Part shown: positions 44,254-56,023 of the stretch, in pieces
Layout: each line of letters starts with the position of its first letter
Position numbering within the stretch: position 1 is the stretch's first letter
Source of the DNA: Phallus indusiatus
Lineage: Eukaryota > Basidiomycota > Agaricomycetes > Phallales > Phallaceae
DNA: 64,000 bases
Assembly (NCBI GenBank): GCA_027605045.1
Contig: JAQFWX010000002.1
Span: 372,001-436,000, forward strand
Direction: 5' to 3'
Program-made: the position numbers and the translations under genes
The notes under the pieces: generated by a model
The model's input: the letters and a program-made list of their open reading frames with translations, nothing else
What the model was told of the DNA's origin: nothing
The model's database searches: none

Positions 44254-45250
44254 ATGAAGTTCTTGGTCGTAGCTGCTTCCTTTCTCGCTCCCACCCTCGT
44301 CTCTGGTCAAATTTATGGAGCTCCTCCTCCTGCTGTCGTAACCCCCACTCCGAGTCCAACTCCGGGTCAACACATTGTATCCATTTATTTTGTCGCATAC
44401 ATTCTCGTGTGGATTTACTAACAAATTCCTCATCGTGATAGATCACAGTCGCTTCGGGCAACTCCCTGACCTTCTCGCCTTCATCTGTTACTGCTAATAT
44501 TAACGAGACTGTTACGTTCTTGTTCTCTACGTATGTAAATCATCGATCATACTACATGCCCTGACTGTATGCTCTTTTCCAAAGCCAGAGTACATTCAAC
44601 CACTCGGTGTCCCAAAGCTCGTTTAGTGCACCTTGCACGAAACTCAAAGGCGGTTTTGATACTGGCCTTCAGCCTCCTGGTCAACAGTTTACGATAACCA
44701 TCACAAATGCGAGCGAACGTAGGTCACATTTATATCACGTTCGGGAGAATTGACTAACAGCTGGCGTTCATATAGCTATTTGGTTTTTCTGTGAGGTGAT
44801 TAATAATAAAAGATATTGGCTGGAAAAGTCTCCTAATAATAAAAACTAATGATCAGCAAACCGTTCCGGAAAAACATTGCGGTACAGGAATGGTCGGGTA
44901 AGCAATATATCATTGATTGCATAGATGCTGGACTTTGACCTTTTCAGCGTAATCAATCCTCCAGCGTCTGGGGACACCTTCTCCTCCTTCAGTGCAGCTG
45001 CGGTGTCAATTGGAAACAATGAAATCACGGTGTGTACATATATACTTTGATAATACTATATCGGGCCTTGAAAAGAAAAAAAATACTGATTGAAATGCAG
45101 CAAACGCCTAGCCTTGCTTTGATAGGTGCTGGAGCGTCGGCCTCTGCTGCGCCCAGCGCACAACCAGGCTCAAATGGTGCCGAACAACTGTGGGTTGGAG
45201 TAGGGACATTGCTATGTGCCTTGTTTGGGTTTATCATCACCCTAGTCTAA
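44254..45250 (+). CDS. Secreted GPI-type cupredoxin
   Basis: A small copper-binding (plastocyanin/phytocyanin-like) surface protein in six or so short exons. The signal peptide 'MKFLVVAASFLAPTLVSG' is followed by a proline/threonine linker. The cupredoxin fold has 'ITVASGNSLTFSP' and likely type-1 copper ligands: His in 'FNHSVSQSSF', then Cys, His and Met in the segment 'IWFFCQQTVPEKHCGTGMV'. An alanine/serine-rich stretch and a hydrophobic C-terminus ('LWVGVGTLLCALFGFIITLV') suggest a GPI anchor. Such proteins are abundant at fungal cell walls; no specific role can be read from the sequence. Confidence 0.8.
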
Positions 45251-45481
45251 GGACTCAAGGAAGTCGCGCAATCATATCATACGTACATACTTGCAGTAGT
45301 ATTTTAGAGATACTTAGTGTGAAATGATATCACATGAAAAAGATATGTTGAGCCATTGCAAACGGCAACAACCACCGCCTTGATAACGTACGCCGAAAAC
45401 AGGAATACATAGAAGCAAGAATATGGGGGAAATACAATACATGGCAAGTACAATCACTGACTGCAATAAAACGGTGAAATC

Positions 45482-46899
45482 CTAACCAACCCATTTCCCT
45501 ACGGCCTCTGGATGAGGGGATACGCGATGCGGGATAATGCACCTTGTGATATTGAAAACCTTGATAGCATGCTGTGTTGAGAAAGATCAGCCGAAAGAAT
45601 TGAAGATTTCAAAACCTCTCTTACCTCCCATGTAGTCATATCCAATTCCATAACAATTTGTTGACGACGTATGCCATCCCTATAATCGTCTTGGGTTGGC
45701 TTCTCGCAGGCGACTGCAGTAAAGAAAAGGATCTAATTGAGAGAGCTGATCATTGAAAGGAAGGTAGGATTCATACAAATCATTGGCTCCTCGGTTTCTT
45801 CGTCAAATTCTAAGGCACAAACGCCATCCCGAACTAGGAAAGAAACATAAAACAAATTCTCGACCGTCTGTCCGAAGTCTTGAGGGTTAGTGATGAAGTG
45901 GAATAAATTAATTCGCCCTTGTTCTACCAATAAGTCTGATATCTAGAGTCCATCAGAATATGAAGTAGATCAGTGTTTCACAGCGTACCATTTTGACATT
46001 TTTGGTGGTTTCATTTTCAGAACGCTGAATGTCTTCTTCTGTGAGCTATGATGAGGGTGTAAAGGAAACGCTTCGAAATCAGGGAAAAGCAGCATAATAC
46101 GAACTTGTTGAGGAGCTCGTTCGACCTCCTTTGTTTTTTCAAACCTAGCTCTGGTGGTTTTCTTCCGCTGTTTCATTTCCGATGACAGTGGTCCAAGCCT
46201 ATGGAACACAATCACTTGAATCTGTTGTCCAATAAAACATAAGAAACTCACATGAAATCTATCGCCGGTGCTTGTCGGCTTCTCCTCGTAGACAAAATAC
46301 CGACCTTTTTCCAATCCAACATGCTTCCATTACCATCACCGTCTTTTTCTTCGTTCTCATCGTCGTCGGGCGAAAACTCAGATTGCGCACGAATTCCCGC
46401 TCTGTCGCCAATGTAAGTCACCATTTTTGCGACAAAATCGTCAGCATCAAATCCTGCGCCATCGATCTTCATTGCTTTCGCTTTCACGACACCCATGTCC
46501 GATGCAATGAGGAGAAACTTGGAATCGAGGGTGGCTTCACTCGTGTCTTTCACTGAGAACTCAAATGTCGATAGCAACTTGAATAGAGGAGAAAGAAAAT
46601 CAACCTTTGTGAAACAGAGAATTTCCTTTTGCAAGGCCCTCTTGAATGTCCGAAATCTTGACATTCCGTATATTGGCTTTTTGCTCTGCGATGGTGAGCG
46701 ACGCGTCATTTTAGATGTTCTATACGCCGAAATACGTATGCAGTTCACCATTTGCCTTTGATAACAGCTTTCTTAAATCTCGTCGGATTTGTCGTTTCTC
46801 GGCAGGATCTTGGTCGGGGTCATACGTCAATCTCGCTGGACTTGATTCTTCTTGTGTATCTGGTGTATTTTTTTGCTGAATTGATTCAGTCTTCGCCAT
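45482..46899 (-). CDS. NSE4: SMC5-SMC6 complex kleisin NSE4
   Basis: Kleisin subunit that links the heads of the SMC5-SMC6 complex in DNA repair and chromosome segregation. 'DPAEKRQIRRDLRKLLSKAN' starts the N-terminal helix. 'ATLDSKFLLIASDMGVVKAK' and 'AGFDADDFVAKMVTYIGD' form the conserved core. The C-terminal winged-helix region has 'INLFHFITNPQDFGQTVEN' and 'LFYVSFLVRDG'. Introns are GT-AG; one near 46760 joins 'LSKAN' to 'EQKANIRNVK'. ATG at 46899, stop 45482-45484. Upstream at 46974-46983 lies ACGCGACGCG, a doubled MCB-like core that fits S-phase expression. Confidence 0.85.
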
Positions 46900-47918
46900 T
46901 ATTTCGTCCTCTTTGCACGAAAGTAAATTGAGACAGAAGAAATATTATAGAGTCACACAGGGGATGACATGTCACGCGACGCGACATTGAAGTCTGATTG
47001 AGTATGTATTCCATTGACTTAAAATTAGACAATACCACTTCTTAGCTTTAATAGCACATACTCAGTGAGCGACAGTAACGCGATTTCATATTTGCTCGGA
47101 CGAGCATATATTCTTACATAAAGGCTCCCGTAATGAGGTTGTTATGGGTGGGGCGAATCTAAGGGCCTTGGACTGAGCACTTCGCGAAATTGTTCGCCCT
47201 TTAGATGCTTAACAACACTGCTAAGTCACATCCCGAACACGTAAAGAAGAAGTCGACTAATCATTGAGTCTTGTGTTTGAGATTATACATGTTCACAATT
47301 GGACCTCCCTGTACCGACCTATCATGTATTATCCGAGATATGTGGATTCGGTGCACCAAGCTATGCAAAGAGCTACTATCAACGTCAAGGGGTAACATTC
47401 GTTGAATGACCATGACTCAGTGAACGAAGACAAATACGGTGAAATATTGCCAAACATTTAGGAAGAGAGGTTGCAGCAACAGAACCAGATTGTTTTCTTC
47501 TTTTTTTTTGTTGAGAACAGTGGTGAGGGTGAGAATTATAGTAGGTTGGTACTAGTACTCACTAAGAATACTGATCAACATATATTCTGCGGGAATAAAA
47601 ATCCTTTCGGAGTGTTTACTGGAAGGAAGGACTTGTGAGCCTTCTGTACTTCAAGAGCATCTACTTACTTACCACTGTAATGATGATAGAGGCAGGTTGA
47701 AACAAGATGCCCTAGGGACAGCATTCGCCGCCGCCGTTACTCGATGAAGTACATAAGGAACCTGAATGTGCCTCGCAAGAAAAGGCAAATGCATGGCACA
47801 TTGACAACCTCAGCAGCGTCCCTCAATTATGTAATCGTTTCGAAGTCCGCCTTCTAACGCGACACCTTCAACCACCGCCACCTTTCCTTGTTCAGCTTTG
47901 TTTTCGTCGTCAAGCCTT
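46900..47918. promoter_or_regulatory. Divergent promoter region, NSE4 and nucleoporin
   Basis: About 1 kb between two divergent start codons. An ACGCGACGCG repeat is at 46974-46983, 75 bp from the NSE4 start. Nothing else recognised; no convincing ORF. Confidence 0.4.
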
Positions 47919-50900
47919 ATGCCAGAACCAACTCGCTCTCCCAGACAATCTAAGGTTGCTGTGAAGGCTCGTGGCAATCTCTACTCTCATTCTCAATCAA
48001 GATCTCAGCGGGATGTTACACCCGTTGACTCCATGACCAGACAGTCTTCTTTGTTAGGTGCCATTAAAAATTTAGTTACTGCGCCTCTCTCTTGGCTTTC
48101 GGTGACAGAACGTCCCTTGGGAGATAATGATATCACTCAAAAGCGAAAAAAACCTTTTTTTGAGAGATCTGGGACTCCTCCCAAGCCTAAACGCGTTCGA
48201 CGCAGTAGTCCCGATGCCACAGATGATAACCCGGCCCATCGCAAAATGATCACTCCATTATGGGATTTAGGGAATGGTGTGCCTCCCGCTCGACATCAGC
48301 ACAATGATTCACAGGATCGCACAGCGCCATCCCCATTTGTGCTACATGAACGCACTTCACAGTCTGTCGAACCTTTGGATTCTAAACTAAGCAACATACA
48401 CATTCGTAGGTCAATTACCAGGGAAAAATCTATGCCACCACCATCTCCCTTCGCCCGCAGCCTTTCTCGCATCAGTCTTACCCCGCAACCATCCGGTGCG
48501 ACCTTCGGTCCAAGTCCTAAGCGCAAACGGGACCTGACTGCTCCTCCTTCAAATTCTCTTCCACTCGTTCCTGCTGTTCCAACTTTCATGCGTCCTCCTT
48601 CAATGCCGCCATCTTCATTGTTTCCTCAGTCGCCCACGAAACAAGCGTCTGAAGGCCCCATAATGTCGCTTCTGGCGCAATCTAGACAGGCGAGTTATGT
48701 CTTCTATACTCTGATTACCGACAGCAATTACTTATATATATGTGTGTATAGTCTCTTTCACCTTCTAGAGAGAATTCCCTTATGCTCATTGGCTCAGATT
48801 CTTCTTATCCTGGTAGGCGATTTTGTAGGTTTCCCTTGAGAAAATCTGACTATTAACCTAGCTTCTCCCTTGAAAGTAGAAAAAACTTATTCAACTTTGG
48901 AAACGTTTAGGACTCCGTTGACGCGCTTTCCATCACAAATCTATCCTGACCACCGACGTCCGCGCAAGGTTCATGTTCCTCTGCCGTCGAAACATTTTTC
49001 ATCTGATGAGCGTCGGAAAAAAATCTCGCTTGGTGCAACGCCATATCCAACAGAAACTTTGGGTCTTCGCAAATTATTACAGAGAAACAAGCCGGTGATT
49101 AATGTTTCAGACTTGGTGGAGCAAGAAATTGCGAAAACAGACGAAGGCGGGTCTGTAAGGACTCTTGAAGAAACGGCCAATCGTGACCCCAACGACACCA
49201 GTATTAAGATTTTTACCCAGACCTTAACTCGTTCTCAGAAGTTGGATTCATACTCCAGCCTTCGTTCTCCTACTATGAAATTAAGGCGGACTCATATATC
49301 CGCCCCTCAGCTGAAGAAACCCCGAAATAAATTTTCTCTTAAGGAGGACGATATTGATGATGAAATCAATTGGGGCACAGGCGACCCTAAAACTCACGAG
49401 CCGAAGGTAATTATCAATTTTAAAAAGTCCAAAGTCCGATGCGATTATCACATCTGATTTAGATTCCAAAACAACATATAGCATTCACTCGACGAATGTC
49501 GGAAGCAGGAATGCAAACTGAAGTTTCAACCAGTACGGATGTGTTCCTGGGGAAGCCCTTAATTCTTCCTCCCGAGTTTGGATCTTCCAGTGAATCAAAA
49601 ACTGCTGCTGCTGCCGTATCGAATTTAGCTGAGAATTCTGGTGATCATTTTGAAGAGAGAAGCTCATCAATTATTGAATCATTACCGAGACAAATTTTTG
49701 ACATTGTTCCCAAAATCAAAAAAAATTCGTCTTTGGCGGTTGATAGCCATATGACACACATAACATCTGAGGTCGATTTTTCAAAGCCATCTGCATCACC
49801 AGGTGTCAATAATTCAGTTACGACTGCACAATCGCTCACTGATCCTCCCGGTGTCCCACTTTTCTTTTCACCTGCTAAAACCGAGTTCATTCCCCCGCCT
49901 TTACCAACTAACTCTATATTCGTCGCCACCCCCCGCCCATCCGAAATACATGCTGTTCCACCGTCGGAGAATTTACACGCGCGTGGCAATGCTCCCTTTT
50001 CGTTACCTAAAGTAGTTGCGGCACAAGAGCAGATAGTCCCTCCGCAACCCACCAAGATGGACAGTTTCTCCTTACACCCAACGGGTGAATCGTTGACGGT
50101 ACCGATGTTGCCTTCCGCACTTGTTGCGGAAACACAGAAAATCCCTGTTATTAATAGGACCTCTGCGCCTTCTAAAGCCACAGAGGCTATAACCCATAAC
50201 TTGGAATCTACTCATGAATCAACACCTGTTGTCGGTTCTTCCTCAATTTCTTTTGGTTTTGATTTAGAAGCAACAAGGAAACCAACGAGCCAACCTGTTA
50301 TTGCGCCGTCAGTTATATCACCATTCACCTTTAATCTACCCCCAACGTCGCCAACAAGTAATGCGGGATTTACCTTTGGTAAACCACCTTCCGAGGTGCC
50401 ATCCAAACCACCGATTAACACTCTTAATTTTGGGGCTACCTCATCTACTCCTATGTCATTGAATCAAGCGGAGGCGTCACCAATCGCCCCGGTTAGCAAT
50501 TTACCCACCGGTCTGGTTGGGGCAGTAACGGGCGCAGAAACCGATACACATATGGATATAAACGACCAGATGGAAGAAAGCCCTAAACGAGTGCAAGAAA
50601 AAAAGATGACATAGTATCAGCACCGGGTGCTTCATCCCTCGACGCTTCTATGTCTAACTCGCCATTTTCCTTTGGAGGTTCTGCCACAAAGAATTCCACA
50701 ACACCTTTTGCTTTTGGAATTCCTGGTAGTAGTCCTAGTAACTCCGGTGTTTTCGATGCCGGGGTATTTTCTTTTGGAGATTCAAAGGCTACTTCGACAG
50801 GGAGTGGCTTTGGTTTTTCCAACGCAAATCCAGCGACCAGTGGTGCAGGCTTCAATTTGTTCCCTAAGCCTTCAAATACTTTACCAAATAATTTCGCACC

Positions 50901-51255
50901 TGCTCTTGCAACTTCTGCAAGTGCTCCAACCTTCACTTTTGGTACTTCAGTCTTTGGACCACCGAAAGTTGACAATGATAAGTCCGTTTCAATGGTAAGC
51001 AGTGCACCCAATAGCCCCAGCATCTTCCCCCAGCCGAACGTGGCGTCGTCGCCGTCGTTTTCTTTTTCCATCCCTGGTTCCCCTACTTTCGCAAAGTTGG
51101 ATAACGCCAACCCACCGAACAGTCCTAGTCAGCCGTTCCAATTTGGGGCTTCGTCATCTACCAGCTCTCAATCAGGGCCCATTTTCACTCTCGGTGCTGC
51201 CACCAGTACACCCCCAAGAAAGCTCAAAGGTTTGCCGCAAAGGCGTCGGAAGTGA
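47919..51255 (+). CDS. FG-repeat nucleoporin (Nup1/Nup60/Nup153-like)
   Basis: Nuclear pore protein with an N-terminal segment 'LLGAIKNLVTAPLSWLSV' that looks like the membrane-binding amphipathic helix of Nup1/Nup60. A long basic, disordered middle follows. The C-terminal third is rich in FG motifs ('FSFGGSATKNS', 'PFAFGIPG', 'FTFGTSVFGPPK', 'FQFGASS') and ends 'RKLKGLPQRRRK'. Introns: a GC-AG intron at 48690-48751 joining 'SLLAQSRQ' to 'SLSPSREN', a GT-AG intron near 48810-48858, and one near 49407-49465. A run of seven A at 50598-50604 switches the reading frame: upstream the frame meets TAG at 50612, while the downstream frame carries the remaining FG repeats. The start ATG at 47919 is the first in frame. 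Confidence 0.75.
48690..48751 (+). other. GC-AG intron in the nucleoporin gene
   Basis: A 62-nt intron after CAG, beginning GCGAGT and ending GTATAG. A GT donor four bases downstream gives the wrong frame and a stop, while the GC donor joins two serine/arginine-rich segments in phase. Confidence 0.65.
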
Positions 51256-51628
51256 AAAGGGACAGTTACTCCAAAGCATTTAGTCTCCAATATTTTTTTC
51301 TATAACATTTTCATACACATTCCCCATTAACGTCATAGTCAATCTGCATTTTTAGGGTTACGTTAGGCAGACATCATATGCATACATAGGTAGGTTACCG
51401 GATCATTTCATTATGTGCATTTCATCATTTCTGCATGTACTTTTTCATTATTAAACACAACTGCTTCAGTTTTTAACATACAACAAATAATTAGAATGAG
51501 TTATTGTCCATATACACGCTTAAGGGAATATGTCACCGAACGCTGCTGCGTCATTCATTCTGTACAGCTGTGTATAAAGTGTCACTCTTCCTTCATCGTG
51601 TGACAAGGGTTCTTCCACTGCATCATGT
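51256..51628. other. Convergent 3' region, nucleoporin and ARPC2
   Basis: 373 bp of AT-rich sequence between two facing stop codons. Presumed 3' untranslated regions; no ORF of interest. Confidence 0.4.
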
Positions 51629-52827
51629 TCAAACAATTGAAGAAGAGAAAAAGAGAATGAAGAACCTTATGGTTTTCCTCTCAATAGTGGCAACTTCAGT
51701 CTTTGCTCGATTCAGCACTTTCTGGAATTCGCTAACACGGTGCCTCATTCGAGAATGCATGTAAGCTTTAGAGCATTTGATGTGGTAGTGTAAATAATCT
51801 CGGAAGAGCTGAATATGCGAAATCGTTGATTCAGCAACGTCTGGTGAATGTATATGGCGGGGAAACAAAACTAAAGTGAGACTTAAGAGCGCGTTTGATG
51901 TCAAATCTCTGAAAAGAATACCAAAAGTTACATATCCAACATCCTCGCCTTTGGATAGTCCTGGAACGTCACGAATTTCTAATGGTGGATCGCGACTCGA
52001 ATACAACACTTGAGGTGCATTCTGTATGTTCGGTAGCCTTCGGGCGTCTACAAACTCCTGCAAAGAACGATCAGAAGCGTGTGGTAATGTTGTATAGTGA
52101 CAAACTTGGAGGAACACTTTTCCATATATTCTGTCTTGTTCTTCCTTGAATATAGTTGAAAATACCACAGTTACACGGTCATGAGCCGCTATAACATATA
52201 TAGCTTCTTCGTCGCGATAGCGAACGGTCATCAGCTCGCCTATTCCGCTACCTTGCGCCTCAAATTCTCTTTGCTGTTTAAACGCCCTCTCGAAAGGGGC
52301 TGCTAAGACATTACGCTTGATTAGAGCAATTGATTTAATGAGCGCATTCCGTTCCTCTGATAGTATTGCGTATACAGCTGGTAAGAAACTGAACATAAAT
52401 GCCATTATTGAACAACATACCGCCTTCCGGAGGAAATTTCTCGACATCGATATTCAACGTGACGTTGTAGTTTGGCTCTACCGTTGCAGATAGATACTGG
52501 CCGTACTCTCGACGGAGAATCTCGTTCGCTCCATGCGCAACCAGCTCATCCCAGCACCGGATGCTCATAGATAAGGAAAGAACTGTCTTCTTCTCTACAG
52601 CTTCAATATGAAATCTTACTCCGTCGAAGTCTACAAAATAGACATCAACAAAACTTGGCCTGATAGACTATCGTTATGCGATCGTTCTTCAAAATAGACA
52701 ATACAAATAGTCACCTGATAGCTTTCTCAGCGAGCGTAGATTGTATGATAACATTGTGAGACTGAAAGAGACTTTCTGAGAGACATATCTTCAGTACGAC
52801 TGAAATTCCTACCTCCAACAAAATCAT
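51629..52827 (-). CDS. ARPC2: Arp2/3 complex subunit 2 (ARPC2, p34)
   Basis: Structural subunit of the Arp2/3 complex, which nucleates branched actin at endocytic patches. The first exon is only 'MILLE'; a GT-AG intron leads to 'SHNVIIQSTLAEKAI', the conserved start of the family. Next comes 'FVDFDGVRFHIEAVEKKTVL' and then 'MSIRCWDELVAHGANEILRR'. The core has 'ALIKSIALIKRNVLAAPFER' and 'PPLEIRDVPGL', and the C-terminal helix 'AYMHSRMRHRVSEFQKVLNR'. Several short introns. ATG at 52827, 60 bp from the divergent BET3 start. Confidence 0.92.
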
Positions 52828-52887
52828 TATGAAGCTGAACAGTTGAACGGTTTCTCTTTCGATTGTGACGGTGATCGTGTCACAACC
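52828..52887. promoter_or_regulatory. 60-bp divergent promoter between ARPC2 and BET3
   Basis: Only 60 bp separate the two start codons (52827 minus, 52888 plus). Promoter elements must overlap the 5' ends of the genes or lie within their first introns. No TATA box is seen in the gap. Confidence 0.5.
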
Positions 52888-53657
52888 ATGGCAACTTCGA
52901 AGCAACACAAGGCCATCGGCGAAGACTTATGGAAGGCTCGGACAGATAAAATTGTGTGTCACTTTGATTTCAATATTGCTTTCTAAACGTTCCAAAATTG
53001 CGTAGAATGTCGAACTCTTTGCTTTAACATACGGCTCATTGGTCGTTCAGCTTGTTCAAGACTACGAAGACTATAACACAGTGAACGCACAGCTCGACAA
53101 GATGGGCTACAACATTGGTTGTCGTCTCATTGAAGACTTTTTGGCAAGGAGTAATCTTGGGCACTGTAATGATTTCCGAGAAGTAGGAGAAATTGTCGCG
53201 AAAGTACGTATGTCCAACATACAACTACTTTTCTTCTAGCTCATTTCATTTTTTCCCCATTATTAGATTGGGTTCAAAGCATTTATGAATATAACACCAG
53301 GCATCACACACTCATCTGTGACTGCAAGACGAAATTCTTCCACCACACCTGGCCAAGTTTATTTCACGCTCACCCTGGAAGAGAATCCCTTTGCGGAATT
53401 TGTAGAACTTCCGGAAGATGCGCTTGAAGGAGGTTTATGGTATAGCAATATTCTTTGTGGCGTACTGAGAGGAGCCCTTGAAATGGTATAGTTTATTGAT
53501 GTATCTACTTTCTGCTATGTCCACTTTCTTTCTGTAGGTTCAAATGCAAGTCGAGGTTTCGTTTCTCTCCGATGTCCTAAGGGGTGACGAGAGCACTGAG
53601 ATCCAAGTGAAACTCATCAAATATTTGGAAGAAGAAGTTCCTGTTGGAGAGGATTAA
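52888..53657 (+). CDS. BET3: TRAPP complex subunit BET3 (TRAPPC3)
   Basis: Core subunit of the TRAPP tethering complexes for ER-to-Golgi traffic. The start '[20 protein letters not shown]' is followed by a GT-AG intron and '[16 protein letters not shown]'. The conserved centre '[19 protein letters not shown]' runs into '[20 protein letters not shown]', which includes the Cys that is acylated in the family. Later exons give '[20 protein letters not shown]' and end '[11 protein letters not shown]' at 53657. The length is close to the family's usual 180-200 residues. Confidence 0.93.
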
Positions 53658-53814
53658 TCTTTTGTGTACTCCAGATTATTTACTTCAGATTTCAACCCTT
53701 GTATCATCACATCCAAAAAAAGGGATTATTCATCTAACCCCCAGAAGTTTGCCCAGATCTTTTTTATATATGTAGCAACGAGACAAGTAAGACTGATAAT
53801 ACATGTAAACAGAT

Positions 53815-55146
53815 TTAGACGGAAGCCTCGACGACAGGTGTCGGAGTACTGCTATTGGACGTAGCTTTACTTCGACCCCACCGAACACCTACCCGTTCCC
53901 CTCCTATGTCTAATCCCGCAGCCCATGCCTGAGCTGCTTGCTCGGCGTTTCCACGATCTTTAAAATTGACAAAAGCACATCTGACACGCAAACCTTACAA
54001 AACGAAACCAGTATGACAAATCGTCACGTACCTAGTTTTAGCAATGTATACTACGGACCTGATTGAATCCGCGGGAACGGAAGGTATTGAAGATATCACT
54101 GCAGTACGAAGGTTTTCTTCAGTTATCGAAGGTACGGCAGATAGGAATAGAGAAGTCTGAAAAAAAGATAAATGATGCCATCCCGCGGACAAGACAAATA
54201 GAAAACGTACGACTGTCGTGTCTTCAGGCGGTGCAAGCCCCTGCGCAGATGCATGTCGAGTCAAAATCTTTTTTGCAACAGGATCGTTCCGACCATAGTA
54301 ACGATCCTGCACGTTCTGATGAGCCAACCCATTATCTATTGGCATTTCATGTCTACTAAGAGATCAGTTGTTGTGGTCAGTAAAGTAGGAAATTCGACTT
54401 GCCGATAAGGACACTCCTCTCCACGCTTACAATCTCCTTTAACAAAGAAAGAGCATATGTGTGGTCGATTTCGTTTGAAGTATGGGTCTGTCCTTGCTAG
54501 CTGTTTTAGCATCTCCTTGCCCGCGGAAACAACACGTGTCGAGTCGAGACCAGATTTACTTCCATTCAACTAAGATGATGCAAGCGTTTAACCTAATTAG
54601 ACGAATCGCAATAATATTGAAAAGTGCACCTTCCCATCCATGTTCTGCGAATAGTACTCTCGATTAATATCACTTGTTGGAGCCACATTTTTCAAAGCAA
54701 GCGCGGTGTCGCGCACTTGTGTTGGCAAGCTGTATTCGAGATCCAAGAGGCATGTTTGACAGACATTCTTGATCTTGGCACAGGTTTGGCATATGACTGT
54801 AGCCTTGAAGCGCATACCTGAGCCAGGATTCCATCGGAACACAGTGAACGGTCTATTACATGCCCCACAGGAACGACCAAACTCTTGCTTGGACTAAAAG
54901 TTCATTCAGACATATTGCAAATTATCATCTATGTCTAACCATACCATGCGAATAAAGGCATTATCTCCTAAACCTAAAGGCACAGTAATTTAAAAAACGG
55001 TTTAACATTCCTTTCGTGACGAACGTACAAGTTTCGCATAAAATGGGAAATTCACTTTGTTCCCCTGAAAATGAATAAGTATAATCTTTAGGGTTATATA
55101 GATATAACGCACATCCTGATTTATTGAGATCTGCTTTCGGTGGCAT
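53815..55146 (-). CDS. SLT11: Pre-mRNA splicing factor SLT11/ECM2 (RBM22)
   Basis: NTC-related spliceosome protein contacting U6 and the intron. Start '[11 protein letters not shown]' at 55146; a GT-AG intron joins GGA-T to GGGAACAAAG, giving '[13 protein letters not shown]' of the N-terminal zinc domain. Next are '[16 protein letters not shown]' and '[20 protein letters not shown]'. The CCCH finger '[18 protein letters not shown]' is completed by 'HEMP' through a GC-AG intron (54402-54353). 'NDPVAKKIL' precedes an RRM with '[18 protein letters not shown]' and 'VRWGRSK'. Stop at 53815-53817. Confidence 0.92.
54353..54402 (-). other. SLT11: GC-AG intron in SLT11
   Basis: A 50-nt intron with the textbook GC donor GCAAGT, ending TAGTAG. 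It restores Cys-Pro-Tyr-Arg-His of the CCCH finger. The nearby GT is in the wrong phase. Confidence 0.75.
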
Positions 55147-55323
55147 GCCTCTGCAGTACAAGAGGGGGATGATTAACTAATAGAAAGTCAAACACCTTAT
55201 GTCAGCTAGAAGCTTGACGCCTTTAACTAGAACACTGGATGAGGGAGCTTGATACAACCATTACTATTCTGCGGCCATTACAAGGGTTCCATTTTGACTT
55301 AATAAGCGACGTCTTTATTTCTA

Positions 55324-55946
55324 ATGAATTGTGAGAATGGTCTTCGTTGTTTTTTTTTCTTTTTTTCAAATTTGACGAGTCATGATTGTAGGTCTCATTC
55401 TTTCTATTACCTTTCATACGTCTTTCCCTCGAGCGTATTTGTAGACAAATACGAGCTGCGAGATAGAAAGTTGAACTTTACGCTTTGTGGGGAAACGGAT
55501 TTAGAAGCTCCTACAGCAGGCTCACTGGATAAATTCTCGCTTTCAGTGAGAATTAATCCGAGCTCAACACGAATTATCCTTCCTTTTCACGCGCGTTATC
55601 CAATTGCGAATAGCACGAAATTTGACCCTTACGCTTCAATGTTTGTGCTTGCACCTACTTTATATGAACACTCGTGCATTACCGAAGGTATCACTTTCAG
55701 AAAACTTCTTGCCTTTACTTTCTTAATCTTATTCCATGAATTGTGTGCTTATTAGCTGACGGTTCCCGTTTCGTAAACTCAACCTCAACTATATATAAAA
55801 TTAAGGTTCCGGGTGGTACGCAGGATCATCGTATGCTGGTTGAGCTGGGCACCTCACTTGTTATCTGGATAACTGCGGTATATGTTTACTCTGTAATTTG
55901 GTCCGTCTCTCGAGGGAGATTGTTCAGTAGAATGATGCGAGGCTAG
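55324..55946 (+). CDS. PIG-X/PBN1-like ER protein of GPI synthesis
   Basis: Candidate cofactor of the first GPI mannosyltransferase. The luminal part has 'SSVFVDKYELRD', 'LCGETDLEAPT' and 'RIILPFHARYP', resembling the PIG-X/Pbn1 domain. A GT-AG intron (about 55687-55754) joins 'HSCITE' to 'ADGSRFVNS'. A single C-terminal membrane segment ('SLVIWITAVYVYSVIW') is followed by a basic tail, as expected. The N-terminus is uncertain: the ATG at 55324 is followed by a phenylalanine-rich run that may be non-coding, and a signal peptide exon may be missing. Confidence 0.6.
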
Positions 55947-56023
55947 AAGTTTTTTTTGAAAGAAAAATAAAAGTCAAAATCTCTCTTTCTTCCAGTGAAA
56001 ACTCGGTTTCTATTCGTTTGAAA

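Noticed and set aside
49645..51110. Glycine-rich minus-strand ORFs opposite the nucleoporin.
   Set aside because: Antisense readings of FG/Ser/Pro repeats; no splice structure or homologous domain.
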